Source of the DNA: Dipteronia dyeriana
Lineage: Eukaryota; Streptophyta; Magnoliopsida; Sapindales; Sapindaceae
Length of the DNA stretch: 64,000 nt
Reading direction: 5' to 3'
Assembly (NCBI GenBank): GCA_032871835.1
Contig: CM065295.1
Coordinates: 86,111,819 to 86,175,818, forward strand
Positions within the stretch are counted from its first letter, which is position 1. Each line of letters opens with the position of its first letter. The translations under genes were made by a program, and so were the position numbers. This document shows positions 58,051 through 64,000 of the stretch, one piece after another. The notes below the pieces were generated by a model that ran no database searches, was not told the DNA's origin, and worked only from the letters and a program-made list of their open reading frames with translations.

Positions 58051-58936
58051 TGTCGTATGTGAATTTTACCAAGCATACACGTCATTGACAGAAAGGAGAA
58101 AATAGCCAGGTGGACGCCCACATGGGCACTCAGGAAATATCCTACGAATCATCATTAAAGAGAAGAAAACCCGAGTAAACCAGTAGCGTGGAAAGACCTA
58201 CTCGGGATCAACTAAATTACTCCGAATCGATTAAAAGTACTCGGGATTAACCAAAAAGCATCTTCTACTCGGGCTCAAACGGATCTACTCGGGACCAACC
58301 AGTGTTATTCTTACCCGGGATAAATGCGACCCGAACAAAAAACTTGGTGCTTAATTCACACGGATTAAGTAATTAAATACGCGAAGATATCCATCATGAA
58401 GAATCCCAAAGAGAACAGAATACTGAGCTAGAAGAATCCTCAATCAGGAAACAACTTGATTTCGCTACAAATACTACATTCTTATAAGGAAACAAGTCCA
58501 AATAAAAATGCACTACTAGAATCTCACTCGACTTCCATAAGAGACTCCGAAACAGGAAAGAAGACAAATCAACCTCAAGCAAGTAATCGAATCACAATTA
58601 AATACAAAGGTCTTGTATTACTTGTACAAAGCAGATTAGGGTTCTATAAGCATATAAATAGACCCATAATCTGGCTCTAAAATATATAGGCAATATAACA
58701 CAAGCAACAATACAGAGAGAAGAAAGAGAGATCGAGAGCTTGTAAACATCATATTTTCATAGTGGATTTTGGCTTGGTTGATCCTTCAACCACCCGTGGA
58801 CGTTTCTCCGGTCATCGGAGTTTTACCACGTAAAACTTGTCTTCGTTACTCTCTCTGAATCTCTTTCTCTTTGAATCAATAGCGAAATCCAATCCTTGTT
58901 GGCTTTTCTGACATAATCCAGAAATCGACGTCAACA
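58051..58936 (+). repeat. 3' LTR of the nested retrotransposon
   Basis: It starts TGTCGTATG and ends GTCAACA; length is 886 bp. It is about 98.9% like the 5' LTR by hand count (around ten substitutions, one 7-bp gap). Host sequence resumes at ATATTTAATCAACTC. Confidence 0.95.
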
Positions 58937-59760
58937 ATATTTAATCAACTCATTATGAAGAGTGTTTTCATACACAACTCCAGTAATGTTACATGCTAGA
59001 AGTTACATGCTAGAAGTTACATGCCAGTTGATATTGAAGTTACATGCTAGTTGATATTGAAGTTACATGCTAGTTAACAATGAAATTACATGTCAACATA
59101 TTTAATCAACTCATTATGAAGAATGTTTTCATACACAATTCCAGTAATGTTATATGCTAGAAGTTAAATGCCAGTTGATACTGAAGTTATATGGTAGTTA
59201 AAAATGAAATTACATGCCAACATATTTAATCAACACATTATGAAGAGTGTTTTCATACACAATTCCAGTAATGTTACATCCCAGAGGTTACATGTCAATT
59301 GATATTGAAGTTACATGCTAGTTAAAAATGAAGTTACATGCCAACATATTTAATCAGCTCATTATGAAGAGTGTTTTCATACATAATTTCAGTAATGTTA
59401 CATGCTAGAAGTTACATGCTAGAAGTTACATGCTAGAAGTTACATGTCAGTTGATACTGAAGTTACATGCTAGTTAAAAATGAAGTTCCATGCAAACATA
59501 TTTAATCAACTCATTATGAAGAGTGTTTTCATACACAATTCCAGTAATGTTACATGCTAGATGTTACATGTCAGTTGATACTGATGTTACATGCTAGTTA
59601 AAAATGAAGTTCCATGCCTGCTCATTTAATCAACTCATTATGAAGAGTGTTTTCATACACAATTCCAGTAATGTTACATGCTAGATATTACATGTCAGTT
59701 GATACTGATGTTACATGCTAGTTAAAAATAAAGTTACATGCCAGCTCATTTAATCACCAT
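58937..59760 (+). repeat. Right GTTACATG minisatellite with higher-order structure
   Basis: ATTTAATCA(A/G)CTCATTATGA-type starts recur near 58939, 59100, 59224, 59348, 59500, 59624 and 59749, giving a higher-order period of about 124 bp that expands to 152-161 bp. Inside each unit are three to six short subunits of GTTACATGC(T/C)AG with variable spacers. Unit length changes with the number of subunits. The same core word forms the left minisatellite and the array in the small element at 38690-38850. Confidence 0.92.
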
Positions 59761-61224
59761 AATTGAAAGACTGATTCGATACACTTCAAAGAACAAAATT
59801 TGAGTATCTAACATACCTAACATTCAGTCTAAAAGAAAGAAAAATAACAAATAGATAAATAGAGTACTTCTTGATTGATTTGGGATGCAATAACAAGTCA
59901 ACCGTTACATAATAATTATAAATTTGTTGGTACACAATTTTAAAAGAAATATCAAGTGCCATATCTTTTCTAGAAAGGGGTATGGTTCTTTACCCCATTC
60001 TCATTTACAGTTTTCAAACAACAAACATGCCGCATGAAACATCACAACTTGCATTGTCTTTTTGAGGTGGACACTTCTTCTTCAAGCCCCATCGTGCCAC
60101 ATGAAACATCTTTTAGGAGTTTAGGAGGTATGTTATTCTGATCGAAATATCTAGACTTCTGTAATATGGTTGGAAGGAATCATATTGCAACTGTAATGAA
60201 CAAAGAAGATGAAACTTTACATGTTCATGTTTTAGTGACTTTACATTTATATACAAGAAGATGAAAACACAAATCCTCATCCAAGCCAAAATATGGGATA
60301 ATAGCAACAAATATAAGGTCTATCTTAGAACAAATTCATAAAGCTTAAGGCTCAGTCAAGTTGAAGATCAATAGAGGATTGTGATATAATATTCATAATT
60401 AATTATTTTTAAAAAGAAAAAGCTCTTTGAAGAAAGCGCACTGGGTTGTAATAAAGCACCAGTGATTCAAGTTCGATGCAGTATATATAAGTACTTTTTT
60501 TTCCCTATAATATTTTTTGAATGAAAACTGAGACTGAAATTGTATCAATCACAAGTAGCCAATGTTAACATCCAAATTTGATATCTTTGTTATCCTTCCA
60601 GCTAACCTCAAAAAAACTCCACACGCATCGAAACAAGACTCCACACGCAGCAAAAACACCAAACCCATAATAAGCAAGCCCGTAGAACCACCAGGAAACC
60701 AAAGCAAACAACCAGAAACAAGCCCAAAAATAAATCAAACTTCAGAAACAAATCAAAATCAAAATCAACAGTTTGCAAAATTATCACAAATCAAACACAA
60801 ATAAAACTTCAAACACAAATCAAAATCAAAATTAACAATTTATAAAATTATCACAAATCAAAATCAAAATAACAGTTTCCAAAATTACCAGAGGTGTGCG
60901 ACGGCGAGATGTGTTCGATGGCGAGAGGTGCACGACAGCCAGAGGTCAGTGACAACCAGAGGAGAAGCGATCTTTGATCTTCCTTTCTCTATTGTTCTGC
61001 AACGACGACGAGAGAGGTGCAAGGCAACGGCCAGCGACAGCGGCGAGAGAGGTGCGACCGATGCCGAACGACATCGACGACGAGAGAAGTTCGATCGCCA
61101 AAAAACGGTAGCGACGACTATCTCTTCGATCTCTTCCTTTCTCTCTCTTTCTTGTTTTTGACTTGATATTATTGTAACCCTAATAAAAACAACTGATATG
61201 TAACTCGTTTTTAACAAACATTTG
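59761..61224. other. Right inner part of the Mutator-like element
   Basis: No intact gene is seen. Near 60056-60090 the minus strand reads GLKKKCPPQKDNAS, which looks coding but is too short to place. 60600-60880 is rich in AACAAATCAAAATC words. 60890-61130 is unusually GC-rich, with repeated GGCGAGAGAGGTG(C/T)GA words, and may be a captured or former leader sequence on the minus strand. Confidence 0.45.
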
Positions 61225-61403
61225 CGTTTTTTTTTCCAATTTCAAATTTAGGGGCTTTTATGTCCAAAAAAGGTAAAAAGTGACGAAAACAATAAAAAAT
61301 AAATTTGTGGCTAAAAACAATAAACTGATAAATTGTTTGGTTACTTATGAATTCACCCCAAATAAATATAACATATATTAATATGTATTATTAATATATA
61401 TAC

Positions 61404-61442
<39 letters not shown>

Positions 61443-61785
61443 ATATAAATAAATAAATATATTATATTATTATATTATTATATTATTATATTATATTAAA
61501 TTTACATATATAATATATAATATAATATATAATTTATTAGATATGATTGTAATTATTTAAAAATTTAAAGGGTAAATTTATCTTTTTGACATTTGTCTCA
61601 TATCACGGGACAAGTTGTCCTATGTCATAGGACAAGTTGTCATAGGATCTTGAGTGGGATAAGTTTTTGTAATTTTTGTCCCACATTGTCCCATCATGTC
61701 CCATGCTAAGGACGTGCCAAACGTGGGATAAGAACAAACTGTCTCACGTTGTCCTGTCATGTCCCGCATACCAAATGCATCATAA

Positions 61786-61880
61786 GAGAATAGCTCAACT
61801 GGTAGATGGACGAGTTTAGAACTTGACAAAAACCTTTAAAAAATACCTAATCTAAATAGGTGAATACCGCAAAGAAAACG
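61786..61880 (+). mobile_element. Fragment of a tRNA-derived SINE-like element
   Basis: GAATAGCTCAACTGGTAGAT and the following GGACGAG match the A-box part of the element at 43096, and ACCTAATCTAAATAGGTGAA matches its tail. The B-box part in between is deleted. It directly abuts the TAA at the right end of the Harbinger-like MITE. Confidence 0.55.
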
Positions 61881-62303
61881 TAAATTAACGTGATGTTACT
61901 CATTTTAAATTATCATTGGACCTAAAAACTAACGGACTTGTCACGTGGACCAAGCTCATGATATAAAAAATATATATTCAGATCCTGCATAGAGAATTCA
62001 ATAATGTGAAAACGATTATGTGTGACAATTGAAAAACAAAATTTGTTCATAAACTTTGCTATGATAATATATTATAAATATCATTAATTTCTAATATACA
62101 TACTGAGCAAAAATTACATTATTGGTACATACATGATACATCAGATAGTGGGAAGTTTTTTATTGTTGTTGCTGTTGCCATCTATATCTTGCATTCGTGG
62201 TAATACTTTACATGGAGTTCTCTACAAACTACAATGCTGATCATAGCTGATCATATGATAATGAGAGAGTACTAGCAAATGATATTAGTCTATCACAATC
62301 GTA
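61881..62303. other. 3' flank of the CNGC gene
   Basis: This spacer should include the 3' untranslated region of the channel gene, which is read from right to left. A TTGTTGTTGCTGTTGCC patch lies at 62164-62180. No other feature is seen. Confidence 0.45.
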
Positions 62304-63697
62304 CTATGGTGAAGACTGCTTCGAGTTCAGTTGAGAGGTATTCGAAAGACCGGAGGAAGAATGATTCGAATTCGATTGAGAAGTATCTGCACGATTTAGA
62401 CGTTTCTTTCTGTACCTCCACGCTACCTGAATCCGGGTAGTGGCAAGGCTTCGCCAGTAGGGTGACTCATACCTATCACAAAACCGGTATGATATAATTA
62501 TGTAGTGCATGGAAAAAAATGAACAAGATCAAGAAATAACATTTCTGATATAAACACCCCAGAAAAACAACCTTTGTTAATATAAATTTAATTTGGATTT
62601 GATTCTTTTTCAAATTATGGAGTTTAGTTGAAAGAAATCATTGCTTTTAGATGCATAATAATGCAAACACAAAACTACCAAACTGTTTTACACAAAAATA
62701 TTTGATTGTAGATGACTCGAGAATATGAATCGACGTAGATAAAAACCTGATGGCTCCTTGAACCCGAGGGTTACGCAAGAATCTTGCAAAAAGACTGGTG
62801 ACTTCTTCAAGATCTGCAGCTCGGAGTGAAAAAGCTTCCACATTTGTTAAGCATTTCACCATCCTGGTGCTGAGCAATCGCTTCCCAGGGATCCTGATTT
62901 TCTTTACATCTGCAACAGAGACCAAACAAAATCATGCTCTGAGTTTTCGTGCCAAGACATCTTAAAGAACCGAAAACCTTGTTGTCTGGCCAACATTTAG
63001 AGATCTTTAAACATGACATGTGTCTAGAGAAGTTAATTAAAGGGGTCAAAACCATAATATACCTCTGTTTACTGAAGAATGTTCAAGACACCATGTGAGA
63101 AGTTCTTCACCGCAAACATCCCCCTCGGATAAGGGAACTATAATCCCATCTTCTCCAATGCTCTCCATTTTCCCACGCACAATAAACACCATCTTCTCTA
63201 TCAAACCACCAAGATACAAGACTTTGCCACCCGCAATGTATGTCTTCTGTCTCAATCTCTCACAAATAGCATCTAATATAGGCTCATCCATGAGAGCGAA
63301 AATTCGAACCTGCAAAATGGCACATTTTCAGATTTCCAGAGTATGCATGAAAAGTATATCCAAAGTAGATTACGTTATAATTCAGGCCAGATTCATGTCC
63401 CAAAAAGAGAATGTTATATTGCTTTAAGGGTATGCTTTGATCCCAATGAAGTGGGAACACATTCATTCTACAAACAATCTGAAATAATTGATACGTTTTG
63501 ACAGTGACCAAAGAACAAACATGCAAAGAAACTAGTTGTTACTGTACTTGGACATTCTGTAACTCACTTTCTTAACAAATTTGAAGAGATGGCGTCTTAT
63601 ATCTCTCTGAAGGTCTTCAGGCAAATTCTCGAAGAGCAGTCCTTCATTCACCCCTCTGGTGGCAGCCCAATTGTATCTTTCAGCTGCTCGTACTTGG
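62304..63697 (-). CDS. CNGC20: Cyclic nucleotide-gated channel, CNGC19/20 type, C-terminal part only
   Basis: Four exons on the minus strand (63697-63568, 63309-63063, 62909-62747, 62472-62304) join in phase, with GT-AG introns, to about 235 codons ending in TAG. They encode the C-linker end (ERYNWAATRGVNEGLLFENL), the cyclic nucleotide-binding domain with phosphate-binding cassette GDVCGEELLTW, helix region NVEAFSLRAADLEEVTSLF and an IQ-like calmodulin site (RIQVAWRYRKKRL). CNGCs are tetrameric cation channels, mostly of the plasma membrane, that carry calcium in immunity and stress. The GKMESIGEDGIIVPL and GAIRYESPYWR stretches match the group IVa members CNGC19/20; which of the two cannot be decided here. 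The six membrane helices and pore lie right of the window. Confidence 0.9.
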
Positions 63698-64000
63698 CTA
63701 CTCAGTAGAACAATTTTATGGGTCAAAAGTGAAAAAAAGCTGCATATGATGTGATTATATGGTTTCGATAAACACAAATATAACCTGAGTCTTATTATTA
63801 TTATTATTATTTTAAATCAAATATGTTAAATGTCTGCTCAGATTCAATTCATAACAAGCCTATTGAAAGCAAAGATCGTATAAAGAGAAATGTAGTACAA
63901 TATTTCACAAGTCCCATATCACACTTTGCTTTTTGCTGACATTTAAGAAGTATTGTCTTGGTTTTTTGGTTGCGGTTGTATTAATGTATTATGTTCTCCT
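63698..64000 (-). other. Probable intron of the CNGC gene
   Basis: No further coding block of the channel is visible to the edge of the window. A TTATTATTATTATTATTATT microsatellite lies at 63794-63812. The acceptor AG for the first visible exon is at 63698-63699. Confidence 0.55.

Larger units (their letters stand above)
50047..58936 (+). mobile_element. Non-autonomous Tat-lineage LTR retrotransposon nested in the Mutator-like element
   Basis: Two nearly identical LTRs bound an internal region with gag, protease, a short remnant of the integrase 3' end, a tandem repeat and an antisense ORF. Reverse transcriptase, both RNase H domains and the integrase core are gone. The LTRs differ by about ten substitutions and one 7-bp gap by eye. 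A matching 5-bp target duplication is not found: the right flank is ATATT, but the left side is internal retrotransposon sequence. Confidence 0.93.
47924..61359. mobile_element. Mutator-like element with decayed transposase, host of two further insertions
   Basis: The left end GAGGAAATTACAAGAAATAA and the reverse complement of the right end GGGGTGAATTCATAAGTAAC begin inverted repeats of roughly 70 bases that share TCA(T/G)..TTGTTTTTAGCC and TTTATTTTTTATT. The 9-bp flanks ATATAAATA (47915-47923) and AAATAAATA (61360-61368) agree in 8 of 9 positions, although they are AT-only. The element carries a transposase relic, two GTTACATG minisatellites and CT-rich leader-like repeats. Without the nested retrotransposon it would be about 4.4 kb. 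Confidence 0.75.
47664..61782. mobile_element. Harbinger-like MITE split by a 13.4-kb Mutator-like insertion
   Basis: The left end reads GGGTGCGTTTGATACGGAGA, and the reverse complement of the right end reads TGATGCATTTGGTATGCGGG. In both, a GGACATGA(C/T) block follows at the same distance. TAA flanks both sides (47661-47663, 61783-61785), as expected for PIF/Harbinger insertion. The two arms (47664-47923 and 61360-61782) add up to less than 700 bp, a normal size for such a MITE. Everything between them belongs to the inserted Mutator-like element. Confidence 0.75.

Noticed and set aside
49945..58941. Target duplication TATTA/ATATT for the nested retrotransposon
   Set aside because: The two words are not the same, and the left one abuts internal retrotransposon sequence; in AT-rich DNA such near matches are expected by chance.
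59761..60110. Minus-strand gene around GLKKKCPP
   Set aside because: Only about 25 codons look coding and no start, splice site or domain can be assigned.

Overview
The window is nuclear DNA of a flowering plant, almost certainly a eudicot. The protein genes are plant families with plant-type introns, the spacers are very AT-rich with long TA runs, and more than half of the sequence is plant transposable elements of several orders. There is no CRISPR array, bacterial operon or organellar gene.

Three genes are supported, all on the minus strand. (1) An intronless DC1 (Cys/His-rich C1) zinc-binding protein at 19473-20480. (2) A ten-exon class IV homeodomain-leucine zipper (HD-Zip IV) gene at 25984-29152, closest to HDG11. 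The joined exons give 717 codons, and two of the nine introns appear to use GC instead of GT donors. (3) The last four exons of a cyclic nucleotide-gated channel of the CNGC19/20 type at 62304-63697, whose 5' part lies beyond the right edge. Nothing links the three genes functionally.

Layout: 1-9713 is the 3' three quarters of a decayed Ty3/gypsy element. A second, archaeal-type RNase H domain after pol and an antisense ORF between pol and the 3' LTR place it in the Tat lineage. A 2.4-kb solo LTR of a related family follows at 9899-12278, with a perfect 5-bp target duplication. From 12.3 to 24 kb lies AT-rich spacer with several hAT-type MITEs (one is a head-to-tail dimer), a foldback element and the DC1 gene. 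The HD-Zip IV gene fills 26-29.2 kb, and its upstream spacer holds an old diverged direct duplication. From 33 to 47 kb the sequence is mostly featureless AT-rich DNA with nested Harbinger-like MITEs, a small Mutator-like element, two tRNA-derived SINEs, a hAT element and a solo LTR.

The most remarkable structure is 47664-61782, a nest of transposons. A Harbinger-like MITE (TAA target) is split by a Mutator-like element. That element carries a truncated transposase relic and GTTACATG minisatellites. It is in turn interrupted by a hAT MITE (perfect 8-bp target duplication) and by a non-autonomous Tat-lineage LTR retrotransposon. This retrotransposon has LTRs about 99% alike, has lost reverse transcriptase and nearly all of integrase, and keeps an intact antisense ORF. 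About 97 bp of retrotransposon internal sequence, with its polypurine tract, precede the left LTR, so the insertion may be the remnant of a tandem retrotransposon array.
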